45,558 nt of DNA from Collinsella aerofaciens (GCA_030826265.1 JAPJOH010000021.1:1-45558); one strand, 5' to 3'. Positions 25,119-33,275 are shown, numbered from the stretch's first letter. The notes: generated from the sequence alone by a model not told the origin. Translations and numbers: made by a program.

Positions 25119-26039
25119 GTGGCAACTCAGAAATTCACCGGCGTTATCCCTCCCGTCGTTGTTCCCGATACCGAAGACCACCAGCTCGACGTTGCCTCCT
25201 TTGAGCGCAGCATCAACCGCATGATCGATGCCGGCGTCGATGGTCTGTTCTTCTTGGGGTCTTCGGGCGAGGTCGTCTTCTCCACCGATGAGCGCCGTCG
25301 CCAGATTATCGCCGAGGCCGTTCGTATCGTCGACCACCGTGTGCCTGTTCTGGTCGGCATCATCGATACCGAGACCGAGCGCATGATTGAGCACGGCAAG
25401 GTCGCCCAGGAGCTGGGCGCCGATGCCCTCGTCGCCACCTGCCCGTTCTATGCCCTGCAGGGTATGACCGAGGTCGAGGAGCACTTCCGCATCCTGCACG
25501 AGGAGCTCGACCTGCCCATCTTTGCCTATGACATTCCCGTCTGCGTTCACACCAAGCTCCCCTGGAAGCTCCTTGCCAAGCTCGGCGCCGAGGGCGTCCT
25601 TGCTGGCGTCAAGGATTCCTCGGGTGATGACATCTCGTTCCGCTACCTCGTTCAGGAGAACGAGAAGAACGGCCATCCGATGAGCATCCTCACCGGTCAC
25701 GAGGTTGTTGTCGACGGCGCCTATCTCGGCGGCGCTGACGGTTCCGTCCCGGGTCTCGCCAACGTTGAGCCCGAGGGCTACGTGCGTCAGTGGAAGGCCG
25801 CTCAGGCTGGTGACTGGGCTACCGTCAAGGCCGAGCAGGATCGTCTCAATGAGATCTCCCACATCTGGGATGTCACCTCGGGCGTCCAGGGCTATGCCGG
25901 TGGCGTCGGCGCCTTCAAGACCGCTATGAACCTCATGGGCATCTTCGACAGCCCGACCATGCCGCGCCCGGTGAAGGCCATGACCGGTGAGAACGTCGAG
26001 GCGATTAAGAAGGTCCTCCAGGACAACGGCCTCCTTTAA
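25119..26039 (+). CDS. nanA: N-acetylneuraminate lyase (NanA)
   Basis: NanA splits Neu5Ac to N-acetylmannosamine and pyruvate by a Schiff-base mechanism. The 306-residue protein is a (beta/alpha)8-barrel of the dihydrodipicolinate synthase family. The catalytic Tyr is in FAYDIP (Tyr137 when counted from the GTG) and the Schiff-base Lys in GVKDSSG (Lys165). Both have the same numbers as the E. coli NanA Tyr and Lys. GSSGE (47-51) matches the GSTGE substrate loop. The family also contains other aldolases, so the substrate rests on the neighbours (transporter, kinase, NanE). GTG 25119 has TAAGGAG 6 nt upstream; the earlier in-frame ATG has no site. Confidence 0.87.
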   Translation: MATQKFTGVIPPVVVPDTEDHQLDVASFERSINRMIDAGVDGLFFLGSSGEVVFSTDERRRQIIAEAVRIVDHRVPVLVGIIDTETERMIEHGKVAQELGADALVATCPFYALQGMTEVEEHFRILHEELDLPIFAYDIPVCVHTKLPWKLLAKLGAEGVLAGVKDSSGDDISFRYLVQENEKNGHPMSILTGHEVVVDGAYLGGADGSVPGLANVEPEGYVRQWKAAQAGDWATVKAEQDRLNEISHIWDVTSGVQGYAGGVGAFKTAMNLMGIFDSPTMPRPVKAMTGENVEAIKKVLQDNGLL

Positions 26040-26042
26040 AGC

Positions 26043-26138
26043 TTTCCCAGGCACCCGACCTCGCCGTTCAACCGTGCGGCCATGACCCATTAGGTCAATG
26101 GCCACACGGCTTCTCGGCGATCTCGGGCACCTGGAAAA
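26043..26138 (+). repeat. Long imperfect palindrome between nanA and nanK
   Basis: Arms 26047-26087 and 26093-26134 match at 31 of 41 positions around a 5-nt loop (26088-26092). The ends add TTT/AAA pairing at 26043-26045 and 26136-26138. The arms are far longer than a terminator stem, and no proper T-run follows. Confidence 0.75.
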
Positions 26139-26211
26139 CCTTTACCGCGCTGTGACGGCTAGCCTGACGGCGCATTTCCTGTAGTTGTTTATATCTCCTA
26201 AGGAGAGCGAC

Positions 26212-27177
26212 ATGGAGAACAAGTACGTTTGCTCCGTCGATATCGGCGGCACCAAGATTGCGACTGCCATTATGGAGTATCCGGCTGATGGCGGCGTGCC
26301 CCATCCGGTCTTTGAAGCCGAGGTTCCCACCGAGGCCCAAGAAGGCGGCGAGGCAGTTTTCCAGCGCATCGAGGCGTCCATCAAGGCTGCTCTCGAGGCG
26401 AACCCCGATGTCGAGGTCCTCGGTATCGGTATTGGCGCCGCCGGTGTCGTCGACCCCAAGACGGGCGCCATCGCCTACGCCAACGAGATCATGCCCGGCT
26501 GGTCTGGCGTTCAGTTGGGGCCGCGTTTGCGCGAGGACCTTGGTCTTCCCGTTGCCGTGGTGGGCGACGTGCAGGCTCATGCTCTGGGCGAGGCCCACTG
26601 GGGCGTCGGCAAGGGCAAGTTCTCCGTCTTGTGTCTGGGCATCGGTACGGGCATCGGCGGCGCATATGTCGAGAACGGCCGCGTGATGCAGGGCTTCCAC
26701 GGTGCTGCCGGTCATATGGGCCACATCGAGTGCTCGGCTGCCGCCGGCATTCCCTGCGCCTGCGGGCGTTCTGGCCATCTTGAGTCTGTTGCTTCGGGCA
26801 CTTCCATTGGTCGCATGTACGACGAGCGCTTTGGCCGCGTCGACCCCAGCCGTCCTTCGGTCGGTCGCGATGTAAACGACCTGTGCCGCGCGGGCGACGC
26901 AAAGGCGACTGAGGTCATCCATGACGCCGGCTTTGCGCTGGGTGCCAGCTTGGGCTCGCTCGCTAACATCCTGGACCCTGAGGTCATCGTGCTTTCGGGT
27001 GGCGTGATTCACCAAGGTCCCGATTGGCGTTCACAGACGTGGAAGGATTCGGTACACGAGGGCTATGCCAGCCAGGCGCTCGATCCGCTTCAGGACACGC
27101 CGATCCTCATCGGTTCTCTTGAGGGCGATGCTCCGCTCATCGGTGCCGCCGAACACCTTCTTGCGTCGTTGAAATAA
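26212..27177 (+). CDS. nanK: ROK-family sugar kinase, probable N-acetylmannosamine kinase (NanK)
   Basis: This is a 321-residue ROK kinase that likely phosphorylates ManNAc at C6 with ATP. The N-terminus has the phosphate loop DIGGTKIA. GIGIGAAGVV and GIGTGIGGAYVENG mark the ATP and sugar sites. GHMGHIE holds the catalytic neighbour and a zinc-ligand His. The ROK zinc motif CxCGxxGCxE reads CACGRSGHLE, so the third Cys is His; the site may still bind zinc, as His is a normal ligand. ROK kinases also include glucokinases, so the ManNAc role comes from its place between nanA and nanE. ATG 26212 has AAGGAGAG upstream. Confidence 0.82.
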   Translation: MENKYVCSVDIGGTKIATAIMEYPADGGVPHPVFEAEVPTEAQEGGEAVFQRIEASIKAALEANPDVEVLGIGIGAAGVVDPKTGAIAYANEIMPGWSGVQLGPRLREDLGLPVAVVGDVQAHALGEAHWGVGKGKFSVLCLGIGTGIGGAYVENGRVMQGFHGAAGHMGHIECSAAAGIPCACGRSGHLESVASGTSIGRMYDERFGRVDPSRPSVGRDVNDLCRAGDAKATEVIHDAGFALGASLGSLANILDPEVIVLSGGVIHQGPDWRSQTWKDSVHEGYASQALDPLQDTPILIGSLEGDAPLIGAAEHLLASLK

Positions 27178-27194
27178 ACATAGCTACCAAGTGC

Positions 27195-27297
27195 GCCTTC
27201 TGAGGTGCCGCAGATTGACGTGAAAGAGGAGCGAAGCGTACTTCGGTACGCGAGCGACGGTTTGAACGTCAAGGTGCGGTGTCTCAGAAGGCTGTTT
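27195..27297 (+). repeat. Long nested palindrome between nanK and nanE
   Basis: Outer arms of 27 nt (27195-27221 with 27266-27292) pair at most positions. Inside is a tight hairpin GCGTAC-TTCG-GTACGC (27236-27251) with a stable UUCG loop. TGTTTTTG follows the outer arm, so it could act as a terminator or attenuator ahead of nanE. Confidence 0.75.
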
Positions 27298-27318
27298 TTG
27301 AGAAAGGTTGAGTCGAAC

Positions 27319-28005
27319 ATGACCGTTGATCCTTTGATCCAGTCCCTGAAGGGCAAGCTCGTCGTGAGCGTTCAGGCGTATATGGGCGAGCCGCTTCGTA
27401 CGCCCGAGACCATGGCTCAAATGTCTCGTGCTTGCGAGCTCGGCGGCGCCGCCGCCATTCGCTGCCAGGGCCTTGCCGACATTGCCGCCATTAAGGGTCG
27501 CTGTGAGGTCCCCGTTATCGGCCTGTGGAAGGATGGGCACGAGGGCGTTTACATCACGCCGACGCTGCGTCACGCTCGCGCCTGCGTTGCTGCGGGTGCC
27601 GATATCGTGGCGATCGACGCCACCGATCGTCCGCGTCCCGACGGCAAGTCGGTCGAGGATACCTTCCGCCCGCTGCACGAGGAGGGTGTGCTCCTGATGG
27701 CGGATTGTGCCACCATCGAGGACATTCGCCGTGCGGTTGATATGGGCTTCGACCTGGTATCTACCACGCTTTCTCACGGTGTCGCTGCCATCGACTGCAC
27801 CATGGCCGATGGCCCCGATCTGCCGCTCCTGCGTCAGGCGACCGAGGAATTCCCCGGTCTTCCCATCATCTGCGAGGGCCGCGTGCACACGCCCGAGGAG
27901 GCTCGCGCCGCGATCGATGCTGGCGCCTGGGCCGTTGTCGTCGGCACCGCCATCACGCATCCCACGAGTATTACAAGTTGGTTCAAGGCTGCGCTTGAGG
28001 CGTAA
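27319..28005 (+). CDS. nanE: N-acetylmannosamine-6-phosphate 2-epimerase (NanE)
   Basis: NanE converts ManNAc-6-P to GlcNAc-6-P, linking sialic acid breakdown to amino-sugar metabolism. The 228-residue TIM-barrel protein has the family motifs AIRCQGLADI, VPVIGLWK, ITPTLRHA, DIVAIDATDRPRP, LMADCATIEDIRRA, STTLSHG and EGRVHTPEEARAA. The catalytic Lys is expected in IGLWK. Length is normal. I chose ATG 27319 (AAAGG upstream, spacing about 11). An in-frame open stretch before it runs through the palindrome and is not family-like. Last gene of the nan cluster; rapZ follows after a terminator-like hairpin. Confidence 0.92.
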   Translation: MTVDPLIQSLKGKLVVSVQAYMGEPLRTPETMAQMSRACELGGAAAIRCQGLADIAAIKGRCEVPVIGLWKDGHEGVYITPTLRHARACVAAGADIVAIDATDRPRPDGKSVEDTFRPLHEEGVLLMADCATIEDIRRAVDMGFDLVSTTLSHGVAAIDCTMADGPDLPLLRQATEEFPGLPIICEGRVHTPEEARAAIDAGAWAVVVGTAITHPTSITSWFKAALEA

Positions 28006-28056
28006 GACAGGCCTCGTATCCGCTCGGGGCGGTATACTCAATAAAGGCAATTGATC

Positions 28057-28092
28057 GCGCGGGATCCGCTGGCCGGGTCCCGCGCTTGTTTT
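28057..28092 (+). terminator. Terminator-like hairpin between nanE and rapZ
   Basis: An 11-bp stem with one wobble (28057-28067 with 28075-28085) is followed by TTGTTTT. It ends just before the rapZ ribosome site (AGGAGG at 28093-28098). A TATACT hexamer at 28033-28038 may be a rapZ -10, but it has no clear -35. Confidence 0.6.
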
Positions 28093-28103
28093 AGGAGGCG
28101 CAC

Positions 28104-29024
28104 ATGCAAAAGGGAGATGCCATGGATGCGGCGGAGCGCTCGGAGCGCATCCCCGATATCGTCATCATCACCGGAATGTCTGGATCGGGCCGAACGCAGG
28201 CCATGCATGTGTTCGAGGACATGGGCTACTTTTGCATCGACAACTTGCCTCCGCGTCTGATCGCCCAGCTTGCCGAACTCGTCGGCATCAATACGGGCGT
28301 GGGCAGGCATCTTGCCGTCACCTGCGACCTGCGCAGCCAGGGCTTGTTCGATGAGCTGCTCGATGCCGTTGCCGCACTCGAGGAGCGCGAGATGAGCTGT
28401 GACATCGTGTTTCTCGAGGCCTCTGACGAGGTGCTGATTCGTCGCTACAGCGAAAATCGCCGCCGTCATCCCATTGCCAAGCCGGGGGAGACTACGGCCG
28501 ATGCCATTCAGCGCGAGCGCCTTCAGCTGCAGGGCGTGCGCGACCGAGCCGATATGATTATCGACACGAGCCGTCTGCGTACCTCTGCGCTGCGCAACAA
28601 GCTACGTATGGCATTTTCCGAGCTGTCCGACCAGCAGCTCATGGACGTCCACGTGTTCTCGTTTGGCTTTAAGCACGGCATGCCCGTCGAGGCGGACATT
28701 ATGATCGACGTCCGCTTCCTGCCCAATCCGTTCTACGATCCCGAGATGCGCACGATGACCGGTCTCGATAAAAAGGTCTCCGATTTTGTTCTGGATCATC
28801 CCAAGACGCAGGAGTTTTGGAAGGCTTGGACACAGCTGCTCGATACGGTGATGCCGGGCTATATCGCGGAGGGTAAGCCGCAGCTTTCTATCGCCATCGG
28901 CTGTACGGGCGGCCAGCACCGCAGCGTTGCCATTGCCGAGGCCACGGCCCGTTACCTGGAAGGCGCTCAGTATCATGTGAGCATCTCCCACCGCGACCTG
29001 TCGCGCGCCAACACGAAGGCATAG
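28104..29024 (+). CDS. rapZ: RapZ/YvcJ nucleotide-binding regulatory protein
   Basis: This is a 306-residue protein of the RapZ family. In E. coli RapZ binds glucosamine-6-phosphate and controls GlmS through small RNAs; in Gram-positives its role is less clear. The Walker A reads GMSGSGRTQA (24-33). An Arg in place of the usual Lys resembles actinobacterial RapZ proteins as I recall them. FCIDNLPP follows near residue 50. The C-terminal sensor domain has the signature IGCTGGQHRSVAIAE. ATG 28104 has AGGAGG 5 nt upstream; ATG 28122 is a weaker option. whiA starts 6 bp downstream. The usual third member of this group, yvcK, is absent. Confidence 0.93.
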   Translation: MQKGDAMDAAERSERIPDIVIITGMSGSGRTQAMHVFEDMGYFCIDNLPPRLIAQLAELVGINTGVGRHLAVTCDLRSQGLFDELLDAVAALEEREMSCDIVFLEASDEVLIRRYSENRRRHPIAKPGETTADAIQRERLQLQGVRDRADMIIDTSRLRTSALRNKLRMAFSELSDQQLMDVHVFSFGFKHGMPVEADIMIDVRFLPNPFYDPEMRTMTGLDKKVSDFVLDHPKTQEFWKAWTQLLDTVMPGYIAEGKPQLSIAIGCTGGQHRSVAIAEATARYLEGAQYHVSISHRDLSRANTKA

Positions 29025-29030
29025 GCCTGC

Positions 29031-29960
29031 ATGTCGTTTACCGCTGAGGTGCGCGACGAGCTTGCGCGCTGCGAACCCGAATGTGAATACTGCGACTTGT
29101 CGACGCTTGCCGCCCTCACGCGCGTGAGCGGTACGCTCTCGCTTGCCGGCTCTGGGCGGTATCGTTTGACGGTTGCGACTGAGACGGGAGCCGTCGCGCG
29201 CACGATGATCACGCTGACGCATCGTATCCTTAAGCTCAAAACGGAGTTCACCGTCCGTAAATCTGTATTGCATAAGGTTCGAAACTACCTCATCACCTTG
29301 CCTGATCAGCCAGACCTGGATAAGGCCTTGGTTCTGCTGGGTATCCTCGACCGTAGGGGAGGACTTGTCGCCGGCGTACCCCGACATATCGTTGCCCGTT
29401 CTTGCTGTAGACTTGCCTATATCCGCGGCGCGCTCATCGCGGGCGGCTTCGTGGCCGATCCGCGCGGCGATTTTCATTTGGAGATCGCGGTGCAAGGCGA
29501 GCAATATGCCAAGGGACTTTGCGATCTGTTGGAGCAGATTGGGGTCCATGCTCGTGTTAATGCACGGCGGGGGTCATATGCCGTGTACATTAAGAGCGCC
29601 GAGGAAATCGAGCATCTATTAAAGCTGATTGGTGCCAAGCGCAGCGTTGCCGAGATTGAGGAGGCGCGCGCGGTCAAGTTGGTTAAGAACGATGTGAACC
29701 GTCGCGTGAACGCCGAGCTCGCCAACCAGACCAGAAGTGCCGGTGCCGCCCAACATCAGCTTGCGCTTATCGATGAGCTCGAGCAGCGTGGCCTTCGCGA
29801 TGCGCTTCCGGATGCCTTGGCGGTCTTTTGCGACCTGCGCGAGCGCTATCCTGATCTGTCGCTGCGTGATTTGGGGGAGATGGCTGACCCTCCCTTGTCG
29901 AAGTCAGCCCTCTACCATCGTGTTTTACGGCTTGAAAAGCTCATTGAAGCAAACAGGTAG
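29031..29960 (+). CDS. whiA: WhiA sporulation/division regulator
   Basis: This is a 309-residue DNA-binding protein of the WhiA family. WhiA controls cell division and sporulation genes in Streptomyces and affects division in other Gram-positives. The N-terminal part has the LAGLIDADG-like fold typical of WhiA (RLAYIRGALIAGGFVADP, FHLEI). The C-terminal part carries a helix-turn-helix (LIDELEQRGL, LSLRDLGEMADPPLSKSALYHRV). Start ATG 29031 has only a weak ribosome site (GAAGG, about 10 nt), so coupling to rapZ is likely. A 193-bp gap with the gap promoter follows. Confidence 0.93.
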   Translation: MSFTAEVRDELARCEPECEYCDLSTLAALTRVSGTLSLAGSGRYRLTVATETGAVARTMITLTHRILKLKTEFTVRKSVLHKVRNYLITLPDQPDLDKALVLLGILDRRGGLVAGVPRHIVARSCCRLAYIRGALIAGGFVADPRGDFHLEIAVQGEQYAKGLCDLLEQIGVHARVNARRGSYAVYIKSAEEIEHLLKLIGAKRSVAEIEEARAVKLVKNDVNRRVNAELANQTRSAGAAQHQLALIDELEQRGLRDALPDALAVFCDLRERYPDLSLRDLGEMADPPLSKSALYHRVLRLEKLIEANR

Positions 29961-30005
29961 TTTGAAGTAACGACTTATATATGGATTTAGCTGCTATTTT
30001 AGTCT

Positions 30006-30081
30006 TTAAAACGTTTTAACGTAAATTTGATTTTCAATTTCGAGCATTCTCGTGAAATTCAAGTCAAAAAAAAGGTATATT
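30006..30081 (+). promoter_or_regulatory. Promoter and two palindromic sites upstream of gap
   Basis: A perfect 14-bp palindrome TTAAAACGTTTTAA (30006-30019) is followed by an imperfect inverted repeat, AATTTCGAG (30036-30044) with CTCGTGAAATT (30049-30059). A TATATT -10 candidate lies at 30076-30081, about 73 nt before the gap ATG. The -35 region is not consensus and overlaps the second repeat, as in repressor- or activator-controlled promoters. Confidence 0.45.
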
Positions 30082-30153
30082 AGGCGAGTGGTTAGTTTGT
30101 GGGCCTCAACGGCGGGCGCTGTAGCTCGCGGGGGCCTTACGAAAGGAGACACA

Positions 30154-31179
30154 ATGGCAGTAAAGGTTGCTATTAACGGCTTCGGTCGCATCGGTCGTCT
30201 GGCTTTCCGTCAGATGTTCGGTCATGAGGGCTCCGAGATCGTCGCTATCAACGACCTCACCTCTCCCGATATGCTCGCTTACCTGCTGAAGTACGACTCC
30301 ACGCAGGGCAACTACGCTCGCGATCACGAGGTCGTTGCTGGCGAGGATTCCATCACCGTTGACGGCAAGGAGATCAAGATCTACAAGGAGGCCGACGCTA
30401 ACAACCTGCCTTGGGGCGACCTTGACGTCGACGTCGTTCTCGAGTGCACCGGCTTCTACACCAGCAAGGCTAAGGCTCAGGCCCACATCAACGCTGGCGC
30501 CAAGAAGGTCGTCATCTCCGCTCCGGCCGGCAGTGATCTGCCCACCATCGTGTACAACGTCAACCATGAGACGCTGACTGCTGAGGACAACATCATCTCC
30601 GCTGCTTCCTGCACCACCAACTGCCTCGCCCCGATGGCCAAGGGTCTGAACGACTTCGCTCCCATCGTGTCCGGCATCATGACCACCATCCACGCCTTCA
30701 CCGGCGACCAGATGCCGCTCGACGGCCCGCAGCGCAAGGGCAACTTCCGTCGCTCCCGCGCCTGCTCCGAGAACATCGTCCCGAACACCACGGGCGCTGC
30801 CAAGGCCATCGGCCTGGTTCTCCCCGAGCTCAACGGCAAGCTCATCGGTGCCGCCCAGCGCGTCCCGACGCCGACCGGCTCGCTGACCAACCTCTACGCC
30901 GTCGTTGACAAGAAGGTCACCGTCGACGAGGTCAACGCTGCCATGAAGGCCTACGCCGAGACCATCCCCGAGACCTTCGCCTACAACGAGGACCAGATCG
31001 TCTCCCGCGACATCGTCGGCGAGACCCACGGCTCCATCTTCGACGCCACTCAGACCATGTGCTCTGACCTCGGCAACGGCCAGACCCTCGTTCAGGTCAC
31101 CTCTTGGTACGACAACGAGAACTCCTACACCTCTCAGATGGTCCGCACCATCAAGTACTTCGAGAAGTTCGTTGCTTAA
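30154..31179 (+). CDS. gap: Glyceraldehyde-3-phosphate dehydrogenase (type I)
   Basis: GapDH oxidises glyceraldehyde-3-phosphate to 1,3-bisphosphoglycerate with NAD+ in glycolysis. The 341-residue protein has the Rossmann start VKVAINGFGRIGRLAFR, the active-site Cys in SAASCTTNCLAP, the catalytic His in TTIHAFTGDQ and the substrate motif NFRRSRAC. IAINDLTSPD fits NAD binding. ATG 30154 has GAAAGGAG upstream; the longer in-frame open frame begins inside the promoter. Codon use is strongly biased (high expression). A terminator separates it from pgk. Confidence 0.97.
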   Translation: MAVKVAINGFGRIGRLAFRQMFGHEGSEIVAINDLTSPDMLAYLLKYDSTQGNYARDHEVVAGEDSITVDGKEIKIYKEADANNLPWGDLDVDVVLECTGFYTSKAKAQAHINAGAKKVVISAPAGSDLPTIVYNVNHETLTAEDNIISAASCTTNCLAPMAKGLNDFAPIVSGIMTTIHAFTGDQMPLDGPQRKGNFRRSRACSENIVPNTTGAAKAIGLVLPELNGKLIGAAQRVPTPTGSLTNLYAVVDKKVTVDEVNAAMKAYAETIPETFAYNEDQIVSRDIVGETHGSIFDATQTMCSDLGNGQTLVQVTSWYDNENSYTSQMVRTIKYFEKFVA

Positions 31180-31216
31180 TTTAGTTTTTAGCGAATAGCT
31201 CGTTGAGCGTCTAAAG

Positions 31217-31265
31217 AAGGGCGCGGCCTTATAGGGCTTACACCCTAGGGTCGCGCCCTTTTTAT
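31217..31265 (+). terminator. Terminator between gap and pgk
   Basis: A 9-bp GC-rich core stem (31217-31225 with 31252-31260) extends inward by a few pairs and has a T5 tract (31259-31263). It may be partial, since pgk follows closely and could share read-through. Confidence 0.85.
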
Positions 31266-31319
31266 AGGAAATCGTCTGCCGTAATGGGAGGCAGACACGT
31301 ACGAAAGGTAGAAGCAAAC

Positions 31320-32510
31320 ATGGCCTTTACCAAGAAGACCGTCCGCGACATCGATGTCGACGGCAAGCGCGTTCTCGTCCGCGTTGACTTTAACGTGCCT
31401 ATCAAGGATGGCGTCGTTGGCGACACCACCCGTATCAAGGCTGCCCTGCCCACCATCAACTACCTCGTTGAGCACAACGCTCGCGTCATCCTCATGAGCC
31501 ACCTCGGCCGTCCCGAGGGCACCGGGTTCCAGCCCGAGCTGTCCCTCGAGCCCGTCGCCAAGAAGCTCGCTGAGCTCTCTGGTCTCGACGTTGCCTTTGT
31601 CGCCGACACCTACGGCGAGAAGGCTGCTGAGGCTGTCGCCGCCGTCGAGCCGGGCAAGGTTCTCGTTCTCGAGAACGTCCGTTTTGACAAGCGTGAGAAG
31701 AAGAACGATCCCGAGATCGCTAAGAAGCTCGCTTCCTATGGTGACGTCTTCGTTCTCGATGCCTTCGGCACCGCTCACCGCGCCCAGGGTTCCGTCGTGG
31801 GCCCCGCCGCTTACCTGCCCGCAGTCGCTGGCTTCCTGCTCGAGAAGGAGGTCGACACGCTGACCGGCATCTTCGCCGAGCCCGAGCGTCCCTTCGTCGC
31901 TATCGTCGGCGGTTCCAAGGTTTCCTCCAAGATCGGCGTGCTCGATCACCTCATCGACTCTGCTGACACCCTGATCATCGGTGGCGGCATGGCCTACACC
32001 TTCTTCCTGGCTCAGGGCCTGTCCGTTGGTCAGTCCCTCAAGGAAGAGGACTGGGTCGAGCGCGCTGGCGAGATGCTCAAGAAGGCCGAGGAGAAGGGCG
32101 TCAAGATCCTGCTCCCCATCGATAACCGCGTTGCCGATCACTTTGGCGAGGACGCTGTCCCCGAGGTTGTCGCTTCCGACGCTATCCCCGACGATCGTGA
32201 GGGCATGGACATCGGCCCCAAGACCGAGGAGCTCTACGCCGAGGCCGTCAAGGGCGCCAAGACCGTGTTCTGGAATGGCCCCATGGGCGTCTTCGAGTTC
32301 GACAACTTCGCTCACGGCACTCAGGCTATCGCCGAGGCTGTCGCCGAGGCCGACTGCACCTCGATCATCGGCGGTGGCGACTCCGTCGCAGCTGTCAACA
32401 AGTTCAACCTGGCCGACAAGATGAGCTGGATCTCCACCGGTGGTGGCGCTTCCATGGAGCTCGTCGAGGGTAAGGCCCTGCCCGGAGTGGAGGCGCTTCT
32501 CGATGCCTAA
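31320..32510 (+). CDS. pgk: Phosphoglycerate kinase
   Basis: Pgk makes ATP from 1,3-bisphosphoglycerate and ADP. The 396-residue monomer has the N-domain signature KRVLVRVDFNVPIKDG, the basic substrate region MSHLGRP, the hinge, and the nucleotide-side motifs VGGSKVSSKIGVLDHL, WNGPMGVFE and GGGDSVAAV. ATG 31320 has GAAAGGT upstream. The last codons overlap the tpiA start by 8 bp, so pgk and tpiA are one translated unit. Codon bias is strong. Confidence 0.97.
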   Translation: MAFTKKTVRDIDVDGKRVLVRVDFNVPIKDGVVGDTTRIKAALPTINYLVEHNARVILMSHLGRPEGTGFQPELSLEPVAKKLAELSGLDVAFVADTYGEKAAEAVAAVEPGKVLVLENVRFDKREKKNDPEIAKKLASYGDVFVLDAFGTAHRAQGSVVGPAAYLPAVAGFLLEKEVDTLTGIFAEPERPFVAIVGGSKVSSKIGVLDHLIDSADTLIIGGGMAYTFFLAQGLSVGQSLKEEDWVERAGEMLKKAEEKGVKILLPIDNRVADHFGEDAVPEVVASDAIPDDREGMDIGPKTEELYAEAVKGAKTVFWNGPMGVFEFDNFAHGTQAIAEAVAEADCTSIIGGGDSVAAVNKFNLADKMSWISTGGGASMELVEGKALPGVEALLDA

Positions 32511-33270
32511 TCGCACCCTTCTTATCGCTGGTAACTGGAAGATGAACAACGACGTCGCCGAGGCTGCCAAGCTCGCCGACGAGCTGGCTCAGGCTCTGCC
32601 CGAGGTTCCGGCTGGCGTCGAGGTGCTCGTCTGCCCTCCGACCATCGACATCACCACGGTTCATGACCGCATTCAGGCTGCCCCCATCGCCCTCGGTGCA
32701 CAGAACGTGTACTGGGAGGCCAAGGGTGCCTTCACCGGTGAGTCCTCTTGCGACATGCTCAAGTCCGCTGGCTGCACCTACTGCATCATCGGTCACTCCG
32801 AGCGTCGCGACTACTTCCACGAGACCGACGAGGACCAGAACAAGAAGGCTAAGGCTCTCGTTGCCGCCGGCCTTGTTCCCGTCTTCTGCTGCGGCGAGTC
32901 CCTCGAGGTCCGCGAGGCTGGCACCTATGTCGAGCACGTCGTGAACCAGGTCAAGGCTGGCCTTGCTGGTCTTGAGATCACCTGCCCCAAGCAGGTCGTC
33001 GTCGCCTACGAGCCCATCTGGGCCATCGGCACCGGCAAGACCGCTACCGCCGAGGACGCTCAGGAGGTCTGCGGTGCTATCCGTGAGACCCTCAAGGAGA
33101 TGTTCGGCGAGGAGCTCGCTAACGGCATCCGCGTGCTGTATGGCGGTTCCGCCAAGCCCGGCAACATCGCCGAGCTCGTCGCCAAGCCCGACGTTGACGG
33201 CGCCCTCGTGGGCGGCGCTTCGCTCAAGGCTGCCGACTTCGCCTCTATGGTCGTCAAGGCAGGCGAGTAG
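32503..33270 (+). CDS. tpiA: Triosephosphate isomerase
   Basis: TpiA interconverts dihydroxyacetone phosphate and glyceraldehyde-3-phosphate. The 255-residue barrel has GNWKMN (catalytic Lys), IIGHSERR (His) and VVAYEPIWAIGTGKTA (Glu and the flexible loop), and the phosphate motif LYGGSAKPGN. The active site is complete. ATG 32503 overlaps pgk by 8 bp, with GGAGTGGAGG upstream. gpmI begins 5 bp after its stop. Confidence 0.98.
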   Translation: MPNRTLLIAGNWKMNNDVAEAAKLADELAQALPEVPAGVEVLVCPPTIDITTVHDRIQAAPIALGAQNVYWEAKGAFTGESSCDMLKSAGCTYCIIGHSERRDYFHETDEDQNKKAKALVAAGLVPVFCCGESLEVREAGTYVEHVVNQVKAGLAGLEITCPKQVVVAYEPIWAIGTGKTATAEDAQEVCGAIRETLKEMFGEELANGIRVLYGGSAKPGNIAELVAKPDVDGALVGGASLKAADFASMVVKAGE

Positions 33271-33275
33271 GACAT

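Noticed and set aside
27205..27318. N-terminal extension of nanE through the palindrome
   Set aside because: The extra residues are translated palindrome sequence and are not family-like. ATG 27319 has a ribosome site and a normal NanE start.
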